NCBI GenBank assembly: GCA_913048385.1
Contig: CAJWVZ010000001.1
Location: forward strand, 62,001-126,000
Reading direction: 5' to 3'
Length of the DNA stretch: 64,000 nt
Origin: an uncultured Gammaproteobacteria bacterium
GTDB lineage: Bacteria > Pseudomonadota > Gammaproteobacteria > Pseudomonadales > Pseudohongiellaceae
The notes below the pieces were generated by a model. That model ran no database searches. It had not been told where the DNA came from and saw nothing but the letters and a program-made list of their open reading frames with translations. Below, piece by piece: positions 46,171 through 53,955 of the stretch. Position 1 is the first letter of the stretch, and each line of letters opens with the position of its first letter. The position numbers and the translations under genes are program-made.

Positions 46171-46506
46171 TTAAGGGCAGGAGTACACACCGAATCGCTG
46201 TTTGCCCTCTTCAATCAGAGATTCGGGCACGATGGTATTAGCATTCATCCTACCGGCCTGATTTTTGGCAAGGGTTAATAATTCAGTCTGTAATCTTTCG
46301 GCACCTCTTTCGACAACGATTAGCTTGCTTAATGTTTGCGCCGAGGTGGTGCCAACTCGTCGACACTTGCTGACATCGGTGGCGCTTTTGAGACTTACTT
46401 CAGCACCCTCGGGGAGCAGCTGTACCCAATTCTTGCAATTAGTGAGAAGAACTAAATTCGCACTAAAAAAACATATCCAAATAATTTTCGTAAAATAAAT
46501 TTTCAT
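46171..46506 (-). CDS. DUF4156-type lipoprotein
   Basis: A 111-residue small lipoprotein. The signal peptide ends in the lipobox LLTNC, followed by a compact domain with VQLLPEGAEVSLKSATDVSKCRRVG and a C-terminal GRMNANTIVPESL, which resembles DUF4156 proteins of gammaproteobacteria. The domain keeps two cysteines that may pair. Function is unknown. It stands alone upstream of the TetR operator, on the same strand, so it is unlikely to be in the TetR operon. Confidence 0.72.
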   Translation of the reverse strand: MKIYFTKIIWICFFSANLVLLTNCKNWVQLLPEGAEVSLKSATDVSKCRRVGTTSAQTLSKLIVVERGAERLQTELLTLAKNQAGRMNANTIVPESLIEEGKQRFGVYSCP

Positions 46507-46658
46507 TATGTTTTCTGCAGAGCATCCTCTCTTAATTGTTCACTCTTATGCTTAGGTTGATTAGTAAAATTTTCTCACCGTTTAATTGACCTATGATACT
46601 ATTTCTAATTAATCGATGAATAATAGCGTTACAGTAGAAATAAGAAAAGGAGTCAGGA

Positions 46659-47390
46659 ATGTCGATCGATACAAGTTCTCTAGCAGGTAAAAAAGTTGTA
46701 ATTATTGGTGGCACAGCAGGAATAGGGCTGGCGGTTGCGAACATGGCAGCAGCAGCAGGGGCAAAAGTTTGGGCGGCGGGGCGATCTCAATCGCATATTG
46801 ATAAGGCCCTTACAACGAGTAACGGTCTTTTTGAAGTTCGTCAAGCGGACACCCATGACCTAGATTCGATGGAGAAAATTTTTAAGGAAGTGGGAAGCAT
46901 TGACCACCTTGTTTCTGCCGCAGTCGGAGGAGAACGCACTTTAAAACCATTCTTAGAACAAACACAAGACCAATTTCAAGCTGCCTATGACAAGTTGTGG
47001 GGTTACTGCAAAGTTGTAAGAGCAGGGTCAGCTTATCTTTCTGAAACCTCGTCGATTACGCTTGTATCGGGCTCTCCAGCACGCAAAATTAAACCTGCTC
47101 AATCGCCGTTGAGTTGTGTCGGTGCGGCAGTAGAAAACCTCTCACGTTGCCTAGCTGTTGAATTAGCTCCTATCAGGGTGAATGTTGTTTCTCCTGGGAC
47201 TGTTGACACTGCGATGTTTGATGCCATGGGTGATCAGAAAGAGGCTAATTTGGCAGGTATGACAGCGACTCATCTGATTCCTCGCGCGGGAACTTCGGAA
47301 GAGGTAGCGGAGGGAGTTCTTTTCGTCATGCGAAACCGATTCGTAACAGGCACGACAGTTGACGTTGATGGCGGTCGAATACTCAGTTAA
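46659..47390 (+). CDS. SDR-like protein lacking the catalytic Tyr/Lys
   Basis: A 243-residue protein with a complete SDR fold pattern: TGxxxGIG-like GGTAGIG at 17-23, SAAVGG in place of NNAG, and VNVVSPGTVDT after the active-site region. The YxxxK pair, however, is absent: the expected segment around residues 148-157 reads QSPLSCVGAA. A subfamily of SDRs with this loss exists, so it may be a true family feature rather than decay. AGGAG is placed well before the ATG. It lies 51 bases before a nitroreductase gene on the same strand and may be cotranscribed. Activity is uncertain. Confidence 0.8.
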   Translation: MSIDTSSLAGKKVVIIGGTAGIGLAVANMAAAAGAKVWAAGRSQSHIDKALTTSNGLFEVRQADTHDLDSMEKIFKEVGSIDHLVSAAVGGERTLKPFLEQTQDQFQAAYDKLWGYCKVVRAGSAYLSETSSITLVSGSPARKIKPAQSPLSCVGAAVENLSRCLAVELAPIRVNVVSPGTVDTAMFDAMGDQKEANLAGMTATHLIPRAGTSEEVAEGVLFVMRNRFVTGTTVDVDGGRILS

Positions 47391-47440
47391 ATGGTGTTGT
47401 ACAGGTAAAATGCGGAATCTTATTTTTTAATAGGTGCAGT

Positions 47441-48157
47441 ATGGAAGACAAATTAAGCGACGAAGCCCAAAGAATAAATAACGACCCCGCTGTAGATTTG
47501 ATTACCTCTATATATGCCCGACACTCTGTTCGCGGTTACTTAGATAAGCCTGTATCGCAGGAAATGCTCGATCGAATTTTTGAAATAGCCCAAATGGCGC
47601 CCTCTAACTGCAACGTACAGCCTTGGAAGGTTTATGTTGCATCCGGCGATCTAAAAGATAGGTTACGGGAAAAGATGGTTGTCAATACGGTTGAGGGTGT
47701 TGAGCCAAATGCGGACTATCCCTATAGGGGAAACTTCACTGGGGAATACCGCAAACGGCAGGTTGATTGCGCTGTTGCTTTATATAAGAGCATGAATATT
47801 CAACGAGAGGACAAAGAAGGGAGACTGAGGGCGATTGTGCGAAATTTTGAGTTTTTTGATGCGCCACATATTGCCTTCATCGGTATGAACCCTGATTTTG
47901 GTGCGACAGTTGCTCTTGATGTCGGTATGTATGCACAGACATTGATGCTCACAATGGTAGCGCACGGTTTAGCAAGCTGCCCAATGGGAACCATGCGTAA
48001 TTATCCTGATTTGGTGAGAGATGCATTTGATATCCAAGATGAGACTAAGATTTTATTTGGTATTTGTTTTGGTTACGAAGACGCTGCTGTTCCGGCTAAC
48101 AAAACTCGTACTTCTCGGGAAGTGATATCCCACAGCGTCAGCTTTAGGCACGATTAA
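47441..48157 (+). CDS. nitroreductase-family flavoprotein
   Basis: A 238-residue FMN-dependent nitroreductase-fold protein. RHSVRGYLDKPV near the N-terminus and APSNCNVQPWKVYVAS are the FMN phosphate and isoalloxazine-contact motifs; a central GMYAQTLMLTMVAHGLASCPMG is the dimer helix region; and IPFGYE-like ILFGICFGYED closes the domain. It would reduce nitro or quinone-type compounds with NAD(P)H, but natural substrate is unknown. It follows the SDR-like gene and converges on tag. Confidence 0.88.
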   Translation: MEDKLSDEAQRINNDPAVDLITSIYARHSVRGYLDKPVSQEMLDRIFEIAQMAPSNCNVQPWKVYVASGDLKDRLREKMVVNTVEGVEPNADYPYRGNFTGEYRKRQVDCAVALYKSMNIQREDKEGRLRAIVRNFEFFDAPHIAFIGMNPDFGATVALDVGMYAQTLMLTMVAHGLASCPMGTMRNYPDLVRDAFDIQDETKILFGICFGYEDAAVPANKTRTSREVISHSVSFRHD

Positions 48158-48179
48158 GCTGGAGTCTCATACGCTGTGG

Positions 48180-48797
48180 TTACTCGTTAGCCATCTCTCT
48201 GAGTATTTCTTTGAAACGGAAGCATGAGGTGGTGTGGTCATTTACGATTCCTACAGCTTGCATGTAGGCATAACAAATTTTAGAGCCAACAAATTTAAAC
48301 CCCCTTTTCTTTAAGTCTGCAGCCATTTGCGCACTTGTCGTTGTTGCAGCTGGAATTTCCGATTGATCTTTATATGCAATCGCGGTTGCTGATTCCGATG
48401 AAAACCCCCAAATGTAATTGTGAAAACTCCCAAATTCGGACTGTATTTCTAGAGTTATCCTTGCGTTTTGTCTCACAGAAAGGAGTTTGGGACGACTTCT
48501 GATTAATCCTTGATCGAGCAAGAGAGTTTCTATGTAGTCATCTGTGAGCTGAGCACACTTCTTAATTTCGAAATTGAAGAAACATTCTCTGTAACGATCT
48601 CGCTTTCGGAGAACTGTAATCCAACTCAGTCCCGCCTGTTGGCCCTCTAAGCACAGGCACTCAAACAGGAGACGGTCCTCCCTGATTGGAACGCCCCATT
48701 CCTTGTCATGATAACGAATGTAGTTCTTGTCATGGCCAGCCCACAAGCACCTATTGCGCAAAACCGCCTCTGAGATTGTTGCTTGCGTTAGAGACAC
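48180..48797 (-). CDS. tag: DNA-3-methyladenine glycosylase I
   Basis: A 205-residue Tag glycosylase, which removes 3-methyladenine from alkylated DNA to start base-excision repair. It matches the family from NRCLWAGHDKNYIRYHDKEWG, with the N-terminal Cys, through EGQQAGLSWITVLRKR to the C-terminal FVGSKICYAYMQAVGIVNDH, which carries the second zinc-ligand region (Cys and His). Start is GTG at 48797. It lies 80 bases downstream of a YceI gene on the same strand and may share its transcript. Confidence 0.93.
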   Translation of the reverse strand: MSLTQATISEAVLRNRCLWAGHDKNYIRYHDKEWGVPIREDRLLFECLCLEGQQAGLSWITVLRKRDRYRECFFNFEIKKCAQLTDDYIETLLLDQGLIRSRPKLLSVRQNARITLEIQSEFGSFHNYIWGFSSESATAIAYKDQSEIPAATTTSAQMAADLKKRGFKFVGSKICYAYMQAVGIVNDHTTSCFRFKEILREMANE

Positions 48798-48877
48798 TGA
48801 TAAAGCTCAGGAAGGTAATGCAACGATGCATCGCCCGATCCGATTCTCCACCGGACTGAGAAGCAGAGGCTCTTCGC

Positions 48878-49516
48878 TTAGCTCTGCTCCATGAATTCGA
48901 CGTGGATTTCCAATTCGATCTCATCTCCTACTCCAAAAGAAGTAAATCGATCCAATCCGTATGCTGATCTTAAGAAAGTGGCTGAGGCTGAGAAGCCCAC
49001 TGTATTGCTGCGAGTAAGGAAATTGCGACCACCACCATTAAAGTTAATATTAAGGGTAACCGGAGCTGTAGTTCCGAGCAGTGTCAAATCCCCCTCAAAG
49101 ACGAAGGAATTTCCGTTAGATTCGACAAAAGAAGTAGACGCAAAAGTTGCTTGCGGAAAATTTTCGACATCAAACCAGTTGGACCCTTTAAGCTCTTCCT
49201 CAAACTCTGGATTATTTATATCCAATCCTGCTGTATTGATAATAACTTCGAGGGATGAGTCTTGAATGTTTTCAGGATCAAAATCCAAAGAGGCATCTAT
49301 GTCATTGAAGCGCCCTACAAAGGTTGAAAAACCAAGGTGGTTTATTTTCCAAATGAGAGACGCATGGTCTGGATCGAGGACATATTGCCCAGCATTCAGT
49401 TCGGTTAATTCAGTTTCAAAATCTGGTGTTAAAATCCGATCACATGAAGCCAAAAGACAAAGGCTACAAAGAAAAACCACAATTTTGAAAAGTTTCTTAG
49501 GTGTTATGACGAGCAT
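48878..49516 (-). CDS. YceI-family lipoprotein
   Basis: A 212-residue exported protein. A signal with lipobox LLASC marks a lipoprotein, followed by a YceI domain, an elongated lipocalin-like fold that binds polyisoprenoid or other long lipophilic chains. Family traits are YVLDPDHASLIWKINHLGFSTFVGRF, VIINTAGLDINNPEFEEELKGSNWFDVENFPQATF, and the C-terminal SASATFLRSAYGLDRFTSFGVGDEIELEIHVE. AAAGG lies eight bases upstream of the ATG. It is next to a second YceI gene and the PQQ dehydrogenase. Confidence 0.9.
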   Translation of the reverse strand: MLVITPKKLFKIVVFLCSLCLLASCDRILTPDFETELTELNAGQYVLDPDHASLIWKINHLGFSTFVGRFNDIDASLDFDPENIQDSSLEVIINTAGLDINNPEFEEELKGSNWFDVENFPQATFASTSFVESNGNSFVFEGDLTLLGTTAPVTLNINFNGGGRNFLTRSNTVGFSASATFLRSAYGLDRFTSFGVGDEIELEIHVEFMEQS

Positions 49517-49548
49517 CGCTTCTACCTTTTCTAGTATCTGTTTATTTA

Positions 49549-50127
49549 TTACTGTTGGACCGCATATACGTCGACTCTGATCGTGACATCATTGGCGATT
49601 TCGCCAGTATTTGCCCAATAACCTTGACCCACGCCGTATTTCAACCTTTCAATGGTGACTTCGCTTGTAAGATGAAAACCAACTTGCCCGTCGATCGTGG
49701 TGATTTCAAAATCAAATGGAAAGCTCAGCGGGTGAGTCTGGTCGCGAATGGTAAGTGTTCCATCTGCTACAAACGAACTGACTGACTCGAGCCGGCACTT
49801 TTCGGCCCCGAAGGTTGCAGTCGGCCACGTGTCCACATCAAAAAGTTCGTAATCGAGAAGATAATCAACCGCCTCGGGAGAGTCTTCCACATAAATGTTT
49901 TCAATTGGAATGGTAACTGAAAAGTTACAGCTGCCTGGCTTCAACGGGTCTATATCGAAAAGAGCTTCGACTCCCTTGAATTCGCCTTGGTAAGGATCAG
50001 CGCCGTACTTATATTCAAATATTACGCGAGACTCACCCGGATCCAATACCCAAGTAGCAGCACTTAAAGGTAGCGCAATCAAAAACAACGCTGGATAAAA
50101 AATCGCTTTGATAATTAACTTTATCAT
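49549..50127 (-). CDS. YceI-family periplasmic protein
   Basis: A 192-residue exported YceI-domain protein with a cleavable signal (IALPLSAATW) and WVLDPGESRVIFEYKYG, SPEAVDYLLDYELFDVDTWPTATF and SEVTIERLKYGVGQGYW as domain landmarks. It is soluble periplasmic rather than lipidated. I chose the ATG at 50127 (AGGAGC 10-11 bases upstream) over a longer frame from 50286, which would overlap the PQQ dehydrogenase and lack a signal at the N-terminus. It is a diverged paralogue of the downstream YceI lipoprotein, and lies 25 bases after the PQQ dehydrogenase stop. Confidence 0.87.
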   Translation of the reverse strand: MIKLIIKAIFYPALFLIALPLSAATWVLDPGESRVIFEYKYGADPYQGEFKGVEALFDIDPLKPGSCNFSVTIPIENIYVEDSPEAVDYLLDYELFDVDTWPTATFGAEKCRLESVSSFVADGTLTIRDQTHPLSFPFDFEITTIDGQVGFHLTSEVTIERLKYGVGQGYWANTGEIANDVTIRVDVYAVQQ

Positions 50128-50152
50128 TGTGTTTCGAGCTCCTAGTTTTTTA

Positions 50153-52090
50153 TTACGGCAACGCGTACGCAACAAGTTCGGCAGGCTTGCCGCCCCCGCT
50201 GACGAACATTGCGATATATTGTTTTCCATCATTTTCATATGTAAATGGTAGACCTGACTGAGGGTTTGGCAGATCGATTTCCGCAATTATTTCCCCGGTT
50301 TTTTTGTCCAACGCGCGAAGCACGGGACTTGCCCCAGGGCCGCCACCGCCTTCGCCGGCAAATAACAATGTTTTCGTAGCGACGATCCCCGCGCGCGTCG
50401 GCACTCCAGTGCGTGGTATATCCACCCCTTTGAGATCGGGGTGATTCGCTATTTTATCTGGAGTATCGGCGTTTGCGACTTGCCATAGGTGATCGCCGGT
50501 GTTCATGTCAATTGCCGTAATTCGGCCGTAGGGCGGTTTGACAATTTCTAAGCCTTTAATGCGAGGAATCCTGACGCCATAAGACTGGCTCAGAGCGAGG
50601 TCTGACTTTTCGTCTTTTCCTAACGAGAGCACGCCTAACTGCGTTCGGGAAGGTATATATAAGATCCCCGTATCAGGATCGATGGCCGACCCCTCCCAAT
50701 TTGCACCGCCAGTGGAAGAGGGCAGGCCGAGTGTGCCTCGGGTGCCGTCTTCGGCTTCGAGCAGGGAAGGGGGTGAGTAAACGCTTGGACTCAGTCGAAA
50801 ATCAGAAATTGCTTCCAAGGCAAGCGCTCTAAGCTCGGGAGTAAAATCGATAAGATCATCTTCAGTAAACCCTTGTCGGTCAAAGGGCGCTGGACGCGTC
50901 GGAATTGGTTGTGTTGGCGAATACCACTCTCCCGGGACATCTCCGGCTGGAACCTCGACCTCTTCGATCGGCCAGATTGGCTCCCCTGTGACTCTATCAA
51001 AAGTGTATACCCATGCTTGCTTCGTAACGCTCATCAAAATTTTTCTACCGTTCGGTAAATCAGCCAAAACAGGAGCGGCAGGGATATCCCAATCCCAGAT
51101 GTCATGGTGGGTCAGCTGATAGTGCCACTGACGTTCCCCTGTCCGAATATCCAGTGCAACTATGGAGCTAGAAAAAAGGTTATCACCCGGCCTGTCTGCG
51201 CCGAACCTGTCACCGGTCGCCGATTCAACAGGAAGGTACACATGTCCCAATTCAGGGTCGCCGGACATCGGAGCCCAAACACCCGCGTTGCCGGTAAAAT
51301 CAATACCCCGGTCTAACCAAGTTTCATAGCCAATCTCTCCACGCTCTGGAATGGTCTTAAACGTCCACAGAAGCTCGCCAGTTCGGACGTCGAAGCCCCT
51401 GACGTCACCTTTTACGTTTGATTTTGATCTGGGTCTCATTCCAACAGCGTGAGCTGGCCCAACTACGGCGACGTTGTTCATAACGAACGGAGGTGCGGAG
51501 GAACCAATATCGATATAATCGAAGCCCTCTGAATTACGGAGTCCATAAAACAAATCAACTTTGCCCGCTACTCCAAAATTTGGATCTGGTATACCTGTCT
51601 TAGCGTCTAAAGATACGAGTTGAAAGCCGGGGGTGATGTCTAATATTCGTGACTCATCACCATCCCTCCAAAAGGCTAGACCACGTCCTGCGCCTTTCCG
51701 TGGCGCATTATCAAAGCGTTTACCTTCCTGTGGGCGCCAAAGCCACAGAACTTGCCCCGTCGAGGCGTCTAATGCAACGATGTTGCGAGTCGCTGCAATG
51801 TCTGCGTACAAAATTCCATCGACTTCGAGTGGAGTAGAGGGGTTGTTAAAGTCAGTTGTGGGTCCAAAGCTTTCTGTTGAAAAACTCCAAGCCAATTCTA
51901 AAGATCCTACATTCTCGGCGGTTATCTGATCGAGAGGGGAGTACCTTTGAGCAGCCATGTTTCCATGCAGGTCGGGCCAATCTCCCGCTACCACGTCTGT
52001 ACCGGACTGTGCGAACACGACCGAAACCATGGTGCAAAAACTCAATGCCGCACCATATAGTCTCGGTAATATATTATTTGTGGTTACCAC
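50153..52090 (-). CDS. PQQ-dependent dehydrogenase (quinoprotein, no haem domain)
   Basis: A 645-residue exported quinoprotein. A signal peptide ends near VFAQSG; DWPDLHGNMAAQRYSPLDQIT begins the eight-bladed propeller of the membrane-bound glucose/alcohol dehydrogenase type. Blade-joining tryptophan-docking motifs of the form ALDxxTGxxLW recur (ALDASTGQVLWLWR, GFDVRTGELLWTFK, AIDMNTGDHLWQV). No fused cytochrome c or N-terminal membrane domain is present. It would oxidise a sugar or alcohol and pass electrons to quinone, perhaps via a soluble cytochrome. GTG at 52090 has GGGAG eight bases upstream. PQQ biosynthesis genes are not in this window. Confidence 0.88.
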   Translation of the reverse strand: MVTTNNILPRLYGAALSFCTMVSVVFAQSGTDVVAGDWPDLHGNMAAQRYSPLDQITAENVGSLELAWSFSTESFGPTTDFNNPSTPLEVDGILYADIAATRNIVALDASTGQVLWLWRPQEGKRFDNAPRKGAGRGLAFWRDGDESRILDITPGFQLVSLDAKTGIPDPNFGVAGKVDLFYGLRNSEGFDYIDIGSSAPPFVMNNVAVVGPAHAVGMRPRSKSNVKGDVRGFDVRTGELLWTFKTIPERGEIGYETWLDRGIDFTGNAGVWAPMSGDPELGHVYLPVESATGDRFGADRPGDNLFSSSIVALDIRTGERQWHYQLTHHDIWDWDIPAAPVLADLPNGRKILMSVTKQAWVYTFDRVTGEPIWPIEEVEVPAGDVPGEWYSPTQPIPTRPAPFDRQGFTEDDLIDFTPELRALALEAISDFRLSPSVYSPPSLLEAEDGTRGTLGLPSSTGGANWEGSAIDPDTGILYIPSRTQLGVLSLGKDEKSDLALSQSYGVRIPRIKGLEIVKPPYGRITAIDMNTGDHLWQVANADTPDKIANHPDLKGVDIPRTGVPTRAGIVATKTLLFAGEGGGGPGASPVLRALDKKTGEIIAEIDLPNPQSGLPFTYENDGKQYIAMFVSGGGKPAELVAYALP

Positions 52091-52433
52091 AACCTATTCT
52101 CCCTTATATGTACGTAAAAAAGTGGTTCTCTTAGTTTTAATTCTTACGGCTTTAGGCTTATACAATAGCAATAATACAATCTGGCCTCGCCATTTTATCT
52201 CTTTACCTCAGTGCAGAAAGAGCCCTGTCAGCGACATGTCCCTCGAGGGGGTTTGTGCCGAAAAAACCTTGCCTGCTGGGCCCTGCGCTAGAAGCTCGCT
52301 GCACCAAAATAAACGGGATCTAGGATAAGCAATCTTGTTTTTACAAGCAAGCTATGAGATCTAAACGAACCCAGGACTTATTTAGACTCAATCTTACTTT
52401 ATTTTGCCTTGCTAAGAAATATGGGTTCAGTGT
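52091..52433. other. intergenic region between the PQQ dehydrogenase and MFS genes
   Basis: About 340 bases without a supported gene, lying between divergent coding sequences. A 7-bp inverted repeat, TTGTGGT and ACCACAA around one central base, spans the PQQ dehydrogenase start (52078-52092). A small CTTGT/ACAAG hairpin is visible near 52334-52347. I see no RNA gene and no clear consensus promoter. Confidence 0.45.
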
Positions 52434-53792
52434 TTGACTGGCTATATTGTGAGGCTTGTATATACTGCGCTCCTTCTTATCAGGAGCGCTGTTATTAACT
52501 CACACTCGAAAAGCAATAAGCCAAATGACTCAGGTGCATTCCGAGTATTTTCGATAAAGCAATTTCGATGGCTTTTTTTTGGAAATGCCTCGTTTTTTCT
52601 TGCGATGCAGGGTCAAATGCTGACCCGAACACTTCTCGCTTGGGACTTAACTGAATCAGCAACCTCGCTTGCTTACATAAACCTGGTCGTGGCTGTGCCA
52701 ATGATCTTTGCCTCAATGATAGGTGGAGCCATTACAGACCGGGTTGAACGTCGTAAATTAATTTTAGTTGGACAGGGACTTATTGCTTGTAATGAGATCT
52801 TTATTCTTATTTTGTTATCGCTTGGTTACCTTGAATTTTGGCATATGCTTTGTACAGCCTTTATTGCCGGATGTGCTTTCCCGTTCATAATGCCAGCAAG
52901 AATGGCACTTACTGCGACTGTAGTCGGCCCGGACAAGCTGCAGAGTGCAATGGCGTATTCGAGTGGAGTTATGAATTTAAGTAGAGTCTTTGGGCCAGCA
53001 ATGATGGGTGTCGTTGTCGCGAACTTCTCAGTGACAGCAGCATATATTATTTCAGTGAGCCTTTATGCTACGGCGATTTTATGCATGTTTGGAGTAAGTC
53101 GCAGCAAGATCCCTCGTAAAGAAAGTGATAAGGAGAAGAAACTTTGGACAGACGTTATGGATGGGTTTAGCTATGTCCTCAATAATCGCGCCGTTCTTAT
53201 GTGTTTGCTGTTCGGCTTGGCTCCAATGCTGCTTGCAATGCCGTTTCAGAGCTTATTAGTCGTTCTGGTTGATCAAACTTGGCAGACGGGCGAGAGCGGA
53301 GTTGGGACGCTCATGGCTGTAGGAGGCATAGGAGGTGTGCTTGGCTCTGTTTGGATAATAAGACGGGGAGACTCGTCAGAAAGGAGAAGCCTGATGCTCG
53401 GCAGCACAGCTGCGTTTGGTGTGTTTTTAGCGATTTTTATCGGTACGAGCAATTTCTACGTTGCTCTGGTCCCATTATTGCTTGCTAACATCTGTGTGAG
53501 TGCTAGTCAGACAATCAATAATGCCGCAATTCAACTTTTGGTTGATGATGATGTTCGGGGACGGATGAGTAGTTTTATGTTGATGTCCTTTGCGCTCACC
53601 CCAATTGGGGTTTTTCCGATGGCCCTCGCGGCCGATTCCTATGGTGCAGCCAACGCGATGCTAGGAGCTTGTGGGTTGCTGATTGCTGTCGTTTTCGCTT
53701 TTGTTCTCTTTAGTAAGACAATCCGTAATTTAGATTATACGATTAAGCAAAAATTAGCTGGAGCACACGAAATTAATTCGCTTGCCTCTTAA
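52434..53792 (+). CDS. MFS transporter
   Basis: About 450 residues with twelve predicted membrane helices of the major facilitator superfamily. The loop-2/3 signature is GGAITDRVERRKLIL, and a second copy of the pattern appears in the C-terminal half. Overall it is nearest the DHA3/enterobactin-exporter-like branch, so an exporter role is likely. The start is unclear: the open frame begins with TTG at 52434; GTG at 52449 is in frame. A clean AGGAG at 52482-52486 sits seven bases before an in-frame ATT at 52494, with no ATG near. Charged cytoplasmic residues before helix 1 (residues ~25-40) would fit any of these. Confidence 0.85.
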   Translation: MTGYIVRLVYTALLLIRSAVINSHSKSNKPNDSGAFRVFSIKQFRWLFFGNASFFLAMQGQMLTRTLLAWDLTESATSLAYINLVVAVPMIFASMIGGAITDRVERRKLILVGQGLIACNEIFILILLSLGYLEFWHMLCTAFIAGCAFPFIMPARMALTATVVGPDKLQSAMAYSSGVMNLSRVFGPAMMGVVVANFSVTAAYIISVSLYATAILCMFGVSRSKIPRKESDKEKKLWTDVMDGFSYVLNNRAVLMCLLFGLAPMLLAMPFQSLLVVLVDQTWQTGESGVGTLMAVGGIGGVLGSVWIIRRGDSSERRSLMLGSTAAFGVFLAIFIGTSNFYVALVPLLLANICVSASQTINNAAIQLLVDDDVRGRMSSFMLMSFALTPIGVFPMALAADSYGAANAMLGACGLLIAVVFAFVLFSKTIRNLDYTIKQKLAGAHEINSLAS

Positions 53793-53811
53793 TGTATATG
53801 TGAGACGATCA

Positions 53812-53841
53812 GTGACTCTTAAGTACTAATGCATTTATAAT
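53812..53841 (+). promoter_or_regulatory. promoter of tRNA-Arg
   Basis: A perfect TATAAT at 53836-53841 lies nine bases before the mature 5' end of the tRNA, with GTGACT (four of six matches to consensus) at 53812-53817, 18 bases upstream of it. There is no GC-rich discriminator of the type seen at stringently controlled tRNA promoters. Confidence 0.6.
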
Positions 53842-53850
53842 AACGGTCAT

Positions 53851-53927
53851 GCGCCCGTAGCTCAGCTGGATAGAGTAACTGGCTTCGAACCAGTTGGTCG
53901 GGAGTTCGAATCTCTCCGGGCGCGCCA
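53851..53927 (+). tRNA. tRNA-Arg (anticodon TCG)
   Basis: A 77-base cloverleaf with encoded CCA. The acceptor arms GCGCCCG and CGGGCGC pair fully, the D-arm is GCTC/GAGT, the anticodon stem is ACTGG/CCAGT and its loop CTTCGAA gives anticodon TCG (CGA/CGG-type Arg codons by wobble). The T-arm GGGAG/CTCTC encloses the standard TTCGAAT loop. It stands alone between the MFS gene and the HI0933-type flavoprotein gene with its own promoter. Confidence 0.95.
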
Positions 53928-53955
53928 AACATTTGAAATAACTTTTTGTAGTTCT

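Noticed and set aside
49266-49580. 104-codon plus-strand open frame
   Set aside because: Antisense to the YceI lipoprotein gene and its upstream region; no recognisable domain.
50128-50286. N-terminal extension of the second YceI frame
   Set aside because: It overlaps the PQQ dehydrogenase coding region and removes the signal peptide from the N-terminus.
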